Shown one piece after another: positions 54,546 through 63,629 of a DNA stretch of 64,000 bases. The stretch comes from Heliomarina baculiformis (GTDB lineage: Bacteria > Pseudomonadota > Alphaproteobacteria > Rhodobacterales > Rhodobacteraceae). The stretch lies in NCBI RefSeq assembly GCF_019966545.1, contig NZ_JAIMIC010000003.1:423380-487379 (forward strand), written 5' to 3'. Both the position numbers and the translations under genes were made by a program. Numbering within the stretch: position 1 is the first letter of the stretch; every line of letters begins with the position of its first letter. The notes under the pieces are model-generated. The model was given only the letters and a program-made list of their open reading frames with translations. It did no database searches and was not told where the DNA came from.

Positions 54546-55088
54546 TCAGGATGCGTTCGATTTTGGCGCGGCGGCAGCGGGTTGCGGTGCTGCGGCTGCT
54601 GCCGGGTTGCCGGTCTGCTTGGCACCCGAGCGGCTGGGGTTCAGCGGGTCGTCCTGACGCTGCACGGAACCTTCGAAATGCGCGCCGCTTTCAATGGCGA
54701 TGGTCTTGTGGATGATGTCGCCTTCGACACGGGCGGTCGAGGTGAGACGAACCTTGAGACCACGGACACGGCCCACGATACGGCCGTTCACGACGACATC
54801 GTCTGCCGTCACTTCGCCCTTGATGGTGGCGGATTCGCCGATGGTCAGCAGGTGCGCGCGAATGTCTCCTTCGACAGTTCCTTCGACCTGGATGTCGCCG
54901 CTGGTCTTGATGTTGCCGGTGATGTGCAGATCGGCAGACAGGGTCGACGCGGGCGGTTTCGCCTTGGGCGAGCTGGTCTTGTAGTCACTTGCGGAAGGAG
55001 CACCAGTCGACGTGGACGGGGCAGGGGACGCGTGGGACTCGTCAGCGCTCTTGGAGCCGGGCTCGTTGATTTTGCTCTTTGAAAACAT
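54546..55088 (-). CDS. bacA: Bactofilin (polymer-forming cytoskeletal protein)
   Basis: The bactofilin (180 residues) polymerises without nucleotide. A disordered, Ser/Pro/Ala-rich N-terminus (1-50) leads to the beta-helical DUF583 core (about 51-140): DLHITGNIKTSGDIQVEGTV, DIRAHLLTIGESATIKGEV, VVNGRIVGRVRGLKVRLT. A Pro/Ala-rich tail follows. The first 47 bases lie inside the end of the M23 peptidase gene. Bactofilins paired with M23 peptidases (LmdC) localise cell-wall remodelling in other alphaproteobacteria. Confidence 0.94.
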   Translation of the reverse strand: MFSKSKINEPGSKSADESHASPAPSTSTGAPSASDYKTSSPKAKPPASTLSADLHITGNIKTSGDIQVEGTVEGDIRAHLLTIGESATIKGEVTADDVVVNGRIVGRVRGLKVRLTSTARVEGDIIHKTIAIESGAHFEGSVQRQDDPLNPSRSGAKQTGNPAAAAAPQPAAAAPKSNAS

Positions 55089-56400
55089 TGTTCGCAGCCT
55101 TGATGTAGATCATGGGGTTAACGGGCGTTCCGTCCACACGCACTTCGTAGTGCAGATGGGTGCCGGTGACCCGACCGGTATTACCCATATCACTGATGTG
55201 ATCCCCGCGCGAGACCCTTTGTCCGACCTTCACACGAAGCTTTGAGTTGTGAGCGTAATAGGTTTCGATCCCGAAGGCGTGCTTGATCTTGATCAGTCGG
55301 CCAAAGCCCGACATCCAGCCCGCATGCGACACGACACCGTCGGCCGTGGCATAGATATTGGTGCCCATCGGACCCGCGAAATCCGACCCGTTATGCATGC
55401 GGCGTCCGCCGGTCTTGGGGTCGCGCCGGTAGCCGAAACCGCTGGTATAGCGAACGGCGTCGCGGATCGGGCTGGCAAAGGGCGCTTTCTTGGCTGCGAT
55501 GCGATACATGTTCAGCAGATCCATCTGCGTCAGCAGTTTGTTGGCGCGCATTTCATCGGCCGAGGGTTCTTCGCCCCGTGTCGAGAAGGTCAGCGGCGTG
55601 AGGGGGCCGCCCTGGCCACTGTACCCGCGGCGCACCTGGTCGAGCAGACGGTCCGTCGAGAGACCCGCGCTCTTGAACATCTCGTCCAGCGGTACGATGG
55701 AAACGGCCATCGCGTCTTCGAGCTGGCCAAAGATCTGATCGTTCTTTTCTTCGAGCAGCCGCAGCTCCAGTTCCATCTCGTTGCGCTGCTCGATGGCGTT
55801 ACGCGCGTCGGCATAGATCCGGTCGCGTTCTACCGCGGTCTCTTCCAATGCCTCGGACATGAAATTCAGCGGCTCGGGTGAGCTGCTGGCGACGCGGCTG
55901 GTTTCTTCGGATGTTTCCTCTTGCAGCGCGGCCAGCGCTTCGCGGGCGGCTTCGCGGTCCTGCATCGTGTCGCGCAGGGTGGACTGGATCACGTCAATGC
56001 CGGTGGCCAGTTCATCACGGCGGGTTTCGGATGCCAGCAGTTCGGACTGCATGCGCGAAATCTGCGCCAGCGCTGTGTTGAACCGTTCCTGCGCAGCTAC
56101 GGCTTCGGCGGCGCGCATGTCGCGCTCGCTGCTGATCGCGTTCAGCCGGTCCTGAAACAGCTGCTGGTCGAGCTTTGCCTGATCGCGGAAGTTGCTCGCG
56201 CCGATCGTGTCCATAACGACGATGGCCGTGGCGACAATGGTCCAGCCGACGATTGCGGTCACGCCAGCATAGGCAACAAGCTGAATTTCGGGTTTGAGGC
56301 GGATAAAACGCGTATCAGAGTCGGATTTGAGGAAGATACGTCGTTCAGGAAAGAGTCTTTCCAACGTTGTGTGTATCTTGATTGCCAGCCGTGTCCGCAC
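55042..56400 (-). CDS. M23-family peptidase (LmdC-like), partner of bactofilin
   Basis: From the GTG at 56400 (AAGGAG 6 bases upstream) the product has 452 residues. A short cytoplasmic basic N-terminus with RLFPERRIFLKSDSDTRF precedes one membrane helix (about 44-66). A long periplasmic coiled-coil follows (about 70-230, DQQLFQDRLNAISSERDMRA). The LytM domain (330-430) has RRMHNGSDFAG and GTHLHYEVR zinc ligands. It likely cuts cross-links and is placed by bactofilin through its short cytoplasmic end. Overlap of 47 bases with bacA marks translational coupling. Confidence 0.93.
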   Translation of the reverse strand: MRTRLAIKIHTTLERLFPERRIFLKSDSDTRFIRLKPEIQLVAYAGVTAIVGWTIVATAIVVMDTIGASNFRDQAKLDQQLFQDRLNAISSERDMRAAEAVAAQERFNTALAQISRMQSELLASETRRDELATGIDVIQSTLRDTMQDREAAREALAALQEETSEETSRVASSSPEPLNFMSEALEETAVERDRIYADARNAIEQRNEMELELRLLEEKNDQIFGQLEDAMAVSIVPLDEMFKSAGLSTDRLLDQVRRGYSGQGGPLTPLTFSTRGEEPSADEMRANKLLTQMDLLNMYRIAAKKAPFASPIRDAVRYTSGFGYRRDPKTGGRRMHNGSDFAGPMGTNIYATADGVVSHAGWMSGFGRLIKIKHAFGIETYYAHNSKLRVKVGQRVSRGDHISDMGNTGRVTGTHLHYEVRVDGTPVNPMIYIKAANNVFKEQNQRARLQER

Positions 56401-57067
56401 GCTGTGCTCCTTGTCCCATCCCACCCAAGTTGGCGCGCATTCCCCAATGCTTGCACCACGGACCATTGCATATCGTCGTGATACCCGTTGAGCAAGCGGC
56501 CATCCCGCAACACCGGCAGGTAAGCGCGGAATTTGAGCAAATTGGCAAAAAACCGCCGAGATGCAAGGACATGAGTTTTAATGTCATGTTAACCACCGAA
56601 GTGCTTCAGCGGCTTTTCGCGGCGTGGTTTACCATTCACGGCGATGGTGTCGAAACTGCCGGAAACGACGCGGACTAAATGAATTATTCGGCTTTAATGA
56701 ATTGTTACTTACAATTGATGCGGAAGACATGCGCCATTTAAACGAATTGCTCGTCAGGCTTTGTCTTCAATTGATCCGATCGATCGCGAAATAAGATCAA
56801 TTCCATCCGCGATGGGCAAGTTCGCGCCCGAATAGCCAACTCATGAGAGGTTACCCGCCAATTCGGCAGGCGGGGTTCGAATTGTTTTGGTCAGTAACCC
56901 AAGTCTTTCGCTAGTTTTGTGCCGTCGCTGGCGGCGCCAATCGCCTATGAGCGGTCTAGTTGGCCATCGACCGCTATTCTTGCCATGCGAGTATGTCCGC
57001 ATGGCAAGGTGTAACGTTGAGACTAAAGAAGCTTTAACCGCCGCAACGTGCAATCCAACGTAATTAC
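56401..57067. other. Long regulatory region between M23/bactofilin operon and bcp
   Basis: About 670 bases without a supported gene, more AT-rich than average at 56560-56800. It contains CtrA-like sites (separate entry) and several short GAATTG/CAATTG palindromes near 56700-56780. The part 56840-57060 has no recognisable feature. Confidence 0.5.
56578..56708. promoter_or_regulatory. CtrA-like boxes upstream of the M23-bactofilin operon
   Basis: TTAA-TGTCATG-TTAAC at 56578-56593 is an exact CtrA consensus (TTAA-N7-TTAAC). A near match, TTAA-TGAATTG-TTAC, lies at 56694-56708. The perfect box is 178 bp upstream of the M23 gene start. CtrA is the cell-cycle and GTA master regulator in this group. 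Binding is inferred. Confidence 0.55.
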
Positions 57068-57529
57068 CTAGAGGGCGCGCACAGCCGCAAGCACTTCGTC
57101 GACATGGCCGTCGACCTTCACCTTGGGCCAGATCTCTTTGATCATGCCGTCCGCCCCGATGAGGATCGTCGAGCGTTCAATCCCCCAGAAAGTCTTGCCG
57201 TACATCTTCTTTTCTTTCCAGACGCCGTAATCCTCGCAGGTCGTGCCCTCGGCATCGGACAAAAGAGGGGTCGTCAGCGAATGTTTTTCGACAAAGTTGT
57301 CGTGCTTTTTCACGCTGTCCTTCGAGATGCCGAACACCTTCGCGCCTGCGGCTTCGAAGGCGGGCATTTCGCTTGAAAAGCCGATCGATTCCTTGGTGCA
57401 GCCCGGGGTGTTGTCCTTGGGATAGAAGAACAGCACAACAGGCGAGCCGCGCAGCTCGGACAGTGTGACCGTTCCGCCGCCATCCCTCGGCAGGGTGAAA
57501 TCAGGGGCGGTATCGTTGATGTCGGGCAT
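57068..57529 (-). CDS. bcp: Thioredoxin-dependent peroxiredoxin, Bcp/PrxQ type
   Basis: This 153-residue cytoplasmic peroxidase has the peroxidatic Cys44 in YPKDNTPGCTKESIGF. The usual nearby resolving Cys five residues on is missing (Ile). Cys98 in EGTTCEDYGVW could serve as the resolving residue, as in PrxQ variants. The ATG at 57529 with GGAG upstream gives the normal N-terminus. Single gene, divergent from the AsmA-like gene. Confidence 0.94.
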   Translation of the reverse strand: MPDINDTAPDFTLPRDGGGTVTLSELRGSPVVLFFYPKDNTPGCTKESIGFSSEMPAFEAAGAKVFGISKDSVKKHDNFVEKHSLTTPLLSDAEGTTCEDYGVWKEKKMYGKTFWGIERSTILIGADGMIKEIWPKVKVDGHVDEVLAAVRAL

Positions 57530-57627
57530 TGAATGGCTCCGCGAGTTGGGACAAATGTGAATTTCATAATAACGCGTTATCGGCGACAATAAAGGCGTGC
57601 AGGCGGAAATGAACGGGTTGCGCTATC

Positions 57628-60600
57628 GTGACTGAGGGCGATCAGAATGCACCGGAGCCGCCACCGCGCGGCGCCCGGCGCAAGCGAAGACTGGCCCTTA
57701 AAGCCTGTCTGATATCGCTTGTCTTCATTGTCCTGCTCGGGGCGGTCGCCGCCGGTGGCGTTTACATGATGATCGGCCGGACGATGAGCGCGCCGTTTTG
57801 GGTGCAGGAGCGTATCGAGGACCGTTTCGAGGCGGATTTCGCGCCGCTTCAGATCGAGTTCGACGAGCTTGAATTCGTGCTCGGCACCGGCTGGAGGCCA
57901 CGAATCCGGTTGCAAAACACCGCTATCAGCGACGGCAGCGGGCGCGAGATCGTCCGGCTGAACCGAATGGGGGCCAGCCTTGCCATGCGGCCCTTGCTCA
58001 AGGGTAGTGTCCAGCCGAAACGGATCTACCTGTCGGGCGTGCTAGCAACCCTGCGCCGAGATGCCGATGGCAAGATGGCGCTGCTCTTCGGGGATGGCGC
58101 GACGCCGTTTCGCAGCGCGGCCAACCTGCCGCAGCTTCTCGATTCATGGGCCCAGACCCTGCGCCAGCCAAAGCTGAGCGCCCTGACATCGGTTTCCGTC
58201 GACGGGGTCACGCTGCGCTACGAGGATCTGTTTCAGGGCCGCGCATGGACACTTGATGGCGGGCAGTTGTCGATGGACCGCGACGGCGACGAATTGCAGA
58301 TATCCTCTAGCGCGGGCCTGCTGGGCGGCAGCGATCTGGCCGGTCTGGTCGAGGCGAATTTTACCAGCCGCATCGGTGACGTCGCCGCGCGTTTCGGCAT
58401 TTCGATCCGGGATATCGCGGCGCCCGACATTGCCGCGCAAAGCGTCGCGCTTGGCTGGCTGGGCGTTCTGCGGGCGCCGATCTCGGGGTCGCTTCGCGGG
58501 CAGGTTGATGAGAGGGGCAAGCTCGGCCCCCTATCGGCGACGCTTCAGATTGGGGCCGGGGCAGTGCAGCCCAATCCCAACGCGCGCCCGATCCCCTTTG
58601 ACGGTGCCCGCAGCTATTTCACCTATGATCCGGCGGGGCAGGTGCTGCAATTCGACGAACTTTCGATTTCGAGCGCCTGGGGCTCGGGGTTTGCCGAGGG
58701 TCGCGCTTATTTGGGCAATGCCGAGGGCGAGGTGCTCAAGGAAATGGTGGGGCAATTCCGGTTCAGCGAACTGGTGCTGCAACCGGCTGACCTTTATGAA
58801 AAGCCGCTTGAAATCGACAGCGCCAGCGCCGATTTCCGTCTCGAACTCGACCCGTTCCGCCTGCAACTGGGCGAATTGCTGATCGGCGACGATGAGAGCG
58901 AGTTGAATATGTCGGGCCATATGTCGGCGGGCAGCAAGGGCTGGCAGATCGCCATGGACGCCCATCTGAACGAAATGACGCCCGAAAGGCTAATCGAGAT
59001 CTGGCCCGACGGTGCCGCCGCCAAACCGCGAAAATGGGTCACGGATAATGTCCGTAGCGGCCTGTTGCGCGACGTGAACCTCGCGTTGCGGATCGAGCCA
59101 AAGCAGAAGCCGGAAGTTTACGTCGATTTCGATTTTGAGGATGCCGAGGTCAAGTTCCAGCGTCACATGCCGACGATGACCGGCGCTTCGGGGCAGGCGA
59201 CGCTGGCAGAGAACCGGTTTGTCGCGACCGCGAGCTCCGGCATTGTGACCGCCGACGAGGGCGGCGCGGTGGATGTCTCGGGGACGTCCTTTATCATTCC
59301 GGACATCGGAATCCGTGAGGCGGCGCCGGGCATCGTTCGGTTCCGGGGCAGCGGACCGATCACCGCCGCCCTGTCGCTCCTGAACCGGCCGCCGCTTTCG
59401 GTGATGGACAAGACGTCCCTTCCGGTGGACCTTGCCAAGGGTAATATCGAGCTGACCGGAACACTGGCGACTCCGCTCAAGAAGGGCACGCCTTTCGAAA
59501 AGGTCGAATTCCATTTCGACGGCAATATCGAACAGGTCGAAAGCTCGGTTCTGGTGCCCGAGCATGTTGTGAATGCGGACAAGCTCCGTATTCGCGGCGA
59601 TCAGGGGCAGGTCATCATTTCCGGCGATGGCGCGATTGACGGCGTGCCCGCGACGGTCGCCTGGCGTCAGCCCATTGGCAAGGGGGCACCCAAGGCAAGC
59701 CGAGTCGAAGGCAATATCGAACTTTCCCAAGAACTGCTTGATACGTTCCGGATCGCATTGCCTAAGGGCAGCGTTTCGGGGCAGGGCGATGCCGGTTTCA
59801 CGATCGACTTTGCGCCGGACACGCCGCCCGCGCTGAACATCGAATCCGAACTTGTCGGGGTGGATCTGCGCGTGCCGCAGATCGGTTGGCGCAAGGGGCC
59901 GGACACGGCCGGGAAGCTGACCCTGTCTGCAACGCTGAGCCAGCCGCCCAAGGTCGAAAGCCTGTCCATCGAGGGCGCCGGTCTCTCGGCGCAGGGAGCG
60001 GTCAGCCTGACCGGTGACGGTGATCTTGAACGGGTCAGTTTTGGCTCTGTCCGGATGGGTGGCTGGCTGAACGTGCGCGCCGATCTCGTCGGACGCGGAG
60101 AGGCCCCGCCGATTTTGCGCGTCTACGGCGGCACGCTTGATATGCGCAGCGCCCAGTTCGGCTCTGGCGGCGGCGGTGGCGGCGGGGCCTCCAGCCCAAT
60201 GGAGGTGTCGCTCGACCGGTTGCAGATCACCGATACCATGGCGCTGACCGGCTTTTCCGGCAGTTTCACCACGACGGGCGGGCTGAACGGCGAATTCCGG
60301 GGACGGGTGAACGACGGCACTGCGGTGACCGGGCGCGTGGTGCCGCAAAAAGGGCGCAGCGCTTTCCGGCTCTTGTCGCAAGACGCGGGCGGTGTGTTTC
60401 GCTCCGCCGGTATTCTGAAACAGGGGCGTGACGGCAGTTTCGAACTAACCCTCGTGCCAGCCGATCAGCCTGGCTATTTCGACGGCCAGCTAAGGGTCGA
60501 GAACACGCGGGTCGAGGACGCCCCGGCGATTGCCGCGCTGCTCAATTCGATCAGCGTCATTGGTCTCCTCGACGAGATGACCGGGCAGGGGATCCAATTC

Positions 60601-61011
60601 TCCGAAGTCGATGCCCGGTTTCTTCTCGGGCCGTCGCAGCTCACGCTTTATTCGTCCAGCGCGGTGGGTCCGTCGATTGGTATCTCGATGGACGGGACAT
60701 TCGATGTGCGCAATGCGCTGCTGAACATGCAGGGGGTGATCTCGCCCGTTTATCTGCTGAACTCCATCGGATCGGTGCTAACACGCAAGGGCGAAGGCCT
60801 GCTTGGCTTTAACTTTACCCTGACGGGACCGGCGGCGGACCCGAAGGTCGGGGTCAACCCTCTGTCGGCACTGGCCCCCGGTGCGATCCGCGAGATCTTT
60901 CGCGCACCTGCACCGACTAGGCCCGACGGTACCACCCCGGCGACAAGGAACGCGCCGACTGCGAAACCGCCGGCAGGCGGATTTGGCGAAGGGGCCGGGG
61001 GCGGGCGATAA
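57628..61011 (+). CDS. Large AsmA/YhdP-like envelope protein (DUF3971)
   Basis: 1127 residues. A basic N-terminus (ARRKRRLALKA) is followed by one membrane helix (about 27-48), then a very long beta-rich periplasmic region with repeated hydrophobic strands. Segments such as RIRLQNTAISDGSGREIVRL and VDFDFEDAEVKFQRHMPTMT fit the DUF3971/AsmA-like family that includes YhdP. Those proteins form grooves that move phospholipids between membranes. A run of Gly (GSGGGGGGGASS) sits near residue 850. The C-terminal tail is Pro/Ala/Gly-rich. The start is a GTG without a strong ribosome site. Confidence 0.85.
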   Translation: MTEGDQNAPEPPPRGARRKRRLALKACLISLVFIVLLGAVAAGGVYMMIGRTMSAPFWVQERIEDRFEADFAPLQIEFDELEFVLGTGWRPRIRLQNTAISDGSGREIVRLNRMGASLAMRPLLKGSVQPKRIYLSGVLATLRRDADGKMALLFGDGATPFRSAANLPQLLDSWAQTLRQPKLSALTSVSVDGVTLRYEDLFQGRAWTLDGGQLSMDRDGDELQISSSAGLLGGSDLAGLVEANFTSRIGDVAARFGISIRDIAAPDIAAQSVALGWLGVLRAPISGSLRGQVDERGKLGPLSATLQIGAGAVQPNPNARPIPFDGARSYFTYDPAGQVLQFDELSISSAWGSGFAEGRAYLGNAEGEVLKEMVGQFRFSELVLQPADLYEKPLEIDSASADFRLELDPFRLQLGELLIGDDESELNMSGHMSAGSKGWQIAMDAHLNEMTPERLIEIWPDGAAAKPRKWVTDNVRSGLLRDVNLALRIEPKQKPEVYVDFDFEDAEVKFQRHMPTMTGASGQATLAENRFVATASSGIVTADEGGAVDVSGTSFIIPDIGIREAAPGIVRFRGSGPITAALSLLNRPPLSVMDKTSLPVDLAKGNIELTGTLATPLKKGTPFEKVEFHFDGNIEQVESSVLVPEHVVNADKLRIRGDQGQVIISGDGAIDGVPATVAWRQPIGKGAPKASRVEGNIELSQELLDTFRIALPKGSVSGQGDAGFTIDFAPDTPPALNIESELVGVDLRVPQIGWRKGPDTAGKLTLSATLSQPPKVESLSIEGAGLSAQGAVSLTGDGDLERVSFGSVRMGGWLNVRADLVGRGEAPPILRVYGGTLDMRSAQFGSGGGGGGGASSPMEVSLDRLQITDTMALTGFSGSFTTTGGLNGEFRGRVNDGTAVTGRVVPQKGRSAFRLLSQDAGGVFRSAGILKQGRDGSFELTLVPADQPGYFDGQLRVENTRVEDAPAIAALLNSISVIGLLDEMTGQGIQFSEVDARFLLGPSQLTLYSSSAVGPSIGISMDGTFDVRNALLNMQGVISPVYLLNSIGSVLTRKGEGLLGFNFTLTGPAADPKVGVNPLSALAPGAIREIFRAPAPTRPDGTTPATRNAPTAKPPAGGFGEGAGGGR

Positions 61012-61055
61012 GAGACAGTGGTCAATCGCCGCGACAGGGCCTATAGCGCGGCGTC

Positions 61056-62105
61056 ATGAAGCTTTCTGATTTCGATTTCGACCTGCCGAATGACCGTATC
61101 GCCCTGCGCCCCGCTGTGCCGCGCAGCTCGGCGCGCCTTTTGGTGGCTGATCGCGGGACAATCAACGACGCCCATGTCCACGACCTGCCGGACTGGCTGT
61201 GCTCGGGAGACCGGCTGGTGTTGAACGATACGCAGGTAATCCCTGCACGGCTCACCGGTCAGCGACGTCGCAGCGGCGCCCAGGGTGATACGGCAGCGCG
61301 GATCGAACTGACGCTGCTCGAACCGCGCGCCGATGGTTGCTGGACGGGGTTAATCAAACCGCTGAAGAAGATACGGCCCGGCGAGACGATCCATTTCACC
61401 GACGCGCTTTCGGCCGAGCTGGTCGGGGTCGAAGAGGGACAGGGCATCGTGCGGTTCAATCTTGCCGGTGGCGATTTCGACGCCGCGCTCGAAGAGGCCG
61501 GGCAGATGCCGCTGCCGCCCTATATCGCCTCGCAACGGCCAGCGGATGCACAGGACAAGACCGATTACCAGACAGTATTCGCGCGTGTCCCCGGAGCGGT
61601 GGCCGCGCCGACCGCATCGCTGCATTTCGACGACGCCTTGCTGGCGCAACTGAAAGAGCGCGGCGTGGAATTCACGCATGTGACGCTGCACGTGGGGGCG
61701 GGCACTTTCCTGCCGGTCAAGGTCGAGGATGTGACCACCCACAAGATGCACGCCGAATGGGGCGAGGTCAGCGAACAGGCCGCTGCCGAAATCGCCGCGA
61801 CGCGCGCGAGTGGCGGGCGCGTGATACCCGTCGGCACGACGGCGCTGCGCCTTATCGAAAGCGCGGCGCGCGGTGGCGAAATCGCGCCGTGGCGGGGCGA
61901 GACCGATATCTTTATCTACCCGGGTTTCGAATTCCACGTGACAGACGCGCTGATGACGAATTTCCACCTGCCGAAATCCACGCTTCTCATGCTTGTATCC
62001 GCGTTGATCGGTTATGAAGAAATGCGCGTTATCTACGACCATGCGGTCAAAACCGGATACAGGTTTTTCTCCTATGGCGACTCCTCGCTTTTGATCCCGC
62101 GCTGA
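61056..62105 (+). CDS. queA: S-adenosylmethionine:tRNA ribosyltransferase-isomerase
   Basis: QueA (349 residues) makes epoxyqueuosine in tRNA from preQ1. [20 protein letters not shown] at the start, [51 protein letters not shown] and [18 protein letters not shown] are canonical. Tgt and other queuosine genes are not in the window. Confidence 0.97.
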   Translation: MKLSDFDFDLPNDRIALRPAVPRSSARLLVADRGTINDAHVHDLPDWLCSGDRLVLNDTQVIPARLTGQRRRSGAQGDTAARIELTLLEPRADGCWTGLIKPLKKIRPGETIHFTDALSAELVGVEEGQGIVRFNLAGGDFDAALEEAGQMPLPPYIASQRPADAQDKTDYQTVFARVPGAVAAPTASLHFDDALLAQLKERGVEFTHVTLHVGAGTFLPVKVEDVTTHKMHAEWGEVSEQAAAEIAATRASGGRVIPVGTTALRLIESAARGGEIAPWRGETDIFIYPGFEFHVTDALMTNFHLPKSTLLMLVSALIGYEEMRVIYDHAVKTGYRFFSYGDSSLLIPR

Positions 62106-62258
62106 CCGTCGCCCGCGCCGTTGTGCAGGGTGAAACCGCGCGGTCAGTTCTGGGGTTGCGGCGCTACTGTGACTTGGTATGTCGCGGCCAAAGGGGATTT
62201 CCCCGCGGATGAGTCGGACAAGGGGCACTGGAAGCCCCGCGTGTAGCAGAGGTGTGTG

Positions 62259-63521
62259 ATGTTTCAGGTATTGTCGAGCGCATGGGCGCTATTGCTGGGG
62301 CTTGGGCTCCTGATGATCGGCAACGGCCTGCAGGGTACGTTGCTGGGCGTGCGCGGCGATATCGAGGGCTTTTCGACACTCGAGCTTTCCTTCGTGATGT
62401 CTGCCTATTTCGTCGGCTTCCTCGGCGGGTCGCGTATGGCGCCCGACATGATCCGTCGCGTTGGACACGTCCGCGTTTTTGCGGCGCTGGCCTCGCTGAT
62501 TTCCTGCGTGATGATTCTTTATCCGCTGCTTACGCATCCGATCTACTGGGTGCTGGGCCGCATCGTCATCGGGTTCTGTTTTTCGGGCGTGTATGTGACT
62601 GCTGAAAGCTGGCTCAACAACGCAGCCGATAACGACAACCGTGGCAAGGCACTGTCGCTTTACATGATCGTGATGATGCTTGGCGTGGTGCTGTCGCAGG
62701 CACTGATGATCGTGGCCGACCCGTCGGGGTTTGAAACCTTCATCATCGCCTCGGTGCTGATCTCGATTTCCTTCGCGCCGATTTTGCTGTCGATCAGCCC
62801 GACGCCGGCTTTCGAATCCACCAAGCCTAAGTCACTGGCCGAGATCATGCGTATCTCTCCTCTTGGCTGTGTCGGCATGTTCCTGCTTGGCGGCGTCTTT
62901 GCGGCCCAGTTCGGGATGAGCGCGGTTTACGGGGCTAAGGCCGGTCTTACAGTGCCGCAGATCTCGATCTTTGTCGGGACATTCTATGTGGGCGCGCTGC
63001 TGATGCAGTACCCGTTGGGATGGCTGTCGGACCGGATGGATCGTCGTTTTCTGATCTTTATCGTTGCGGCTCTTGGGGCCGTTGCCTCTCTGCTGGGCAT
63101 GGTATTCGGCGGCGTATTCATCTTTCTTCTGGTGGCCGCATTTGTCATCGGCGGCACCACAAACCCGCTCTACTCGTTGCTGATCGCCCATACCAACGAC
63201 TTCCTCGAGCATGAGGACATGGCCGCGGCCTCGGGTGGGCTGGTCTTTATCAACGGGGTCGGCGCGATCTCTGGCCCGCTGATCACCGGCTGGCTGATGG
63301 AGGACCGTATATTTGGACCGGCAGGGTATTTCCTGCTTCTTGTGGTCCTGCTGGCGGCGCTGGCGCTCTATGCGCTCTACCGGAACACGGTCCGGCCCTC
63401 TGTCTCTGTCGAAGAAGCTGGCAACGTCGCACCGATGTGGCCTGCCTCGACCGCCATGGCCGTCGAGATTGCGCAGGAATTCACCATTGATACCGAAACA
63501 GAGGAACAAAACCCTTCTTAA
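62259..63521 (+). CDS. MFS transporter, YcaD-like
   Basis: This inner membrane protein (420 residues) has 12 helices. The loop and helix segments SFVMSAYFVGFLGGSRMAPD, VRVFAALASLISC, GFCFSGVYVTAESWLNNAAD and QYPLGWLSDRMDRR match the YcaD group of MFS carriers. The C-terminal tail of about 45 residues is acidic. The substrate is unknown. The start is the ATG at 62259. A GTG directly before it is equally readable. Confidence 0.85.
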   Translation: MFQVLSSAWALLLGLGLLMIGNGLQGTLLGVRGDIEGFSTLELSFVMSAYFVGFLGGSRMAPDMIRRVGHVRVFAALASLISCVMILYPLLTHPIYWVLGRIVIGFCFSGVYVTAESWLNNAADNDNRGKALSLYMIVMMLGVVLSQALMIVADPSGFETFIIASVLISISFAPILLSISPTPAFESTKPKSLAEIMRISPLGCVGMFLLGGVFAAQFGMSAVYGAKAGLTVPQISIFVGTFYVGALLMQYPLGWLSDRMDRRFLIFIVAALGAVASLLGMVFGGVFIFLLVAAFVIGGTTNPLYSLLIAHTNDFLEHEDMAAASGGLVFINGVGAISGPLITGWLMEDRIFGPAGYFLLLVVLLAALALYALYRNTVRPSVSVEEAGNVAPMWPASTAMAVEIAQEFTIDTETEEQNPS

Positions 63522-63551
63522 GCTGGGATTTATGTCGTGCTTGTCGCAAAT

Positions 63552-63564
63552 TGTTACTGTAACA
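63552..63564. promoter_or_regulatory. Short palindrome upstream of the DUF924 gene
   Basis: TGTTACTGTAACA is a perfect 13-bp palindrome (6-bp arms around one T), 66 bp before the DUF924 start and 31 bp after the MFS stop. It may be an operator. Inference from symmetry only. Confidence 0.35.
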
Positions 63565-63629
63565 CTCGTGTAAACAGTCGATACTCTCAGAATTGAATTA
63601 GGGTGTTTTAACAGATCTGGAGTGGACCC

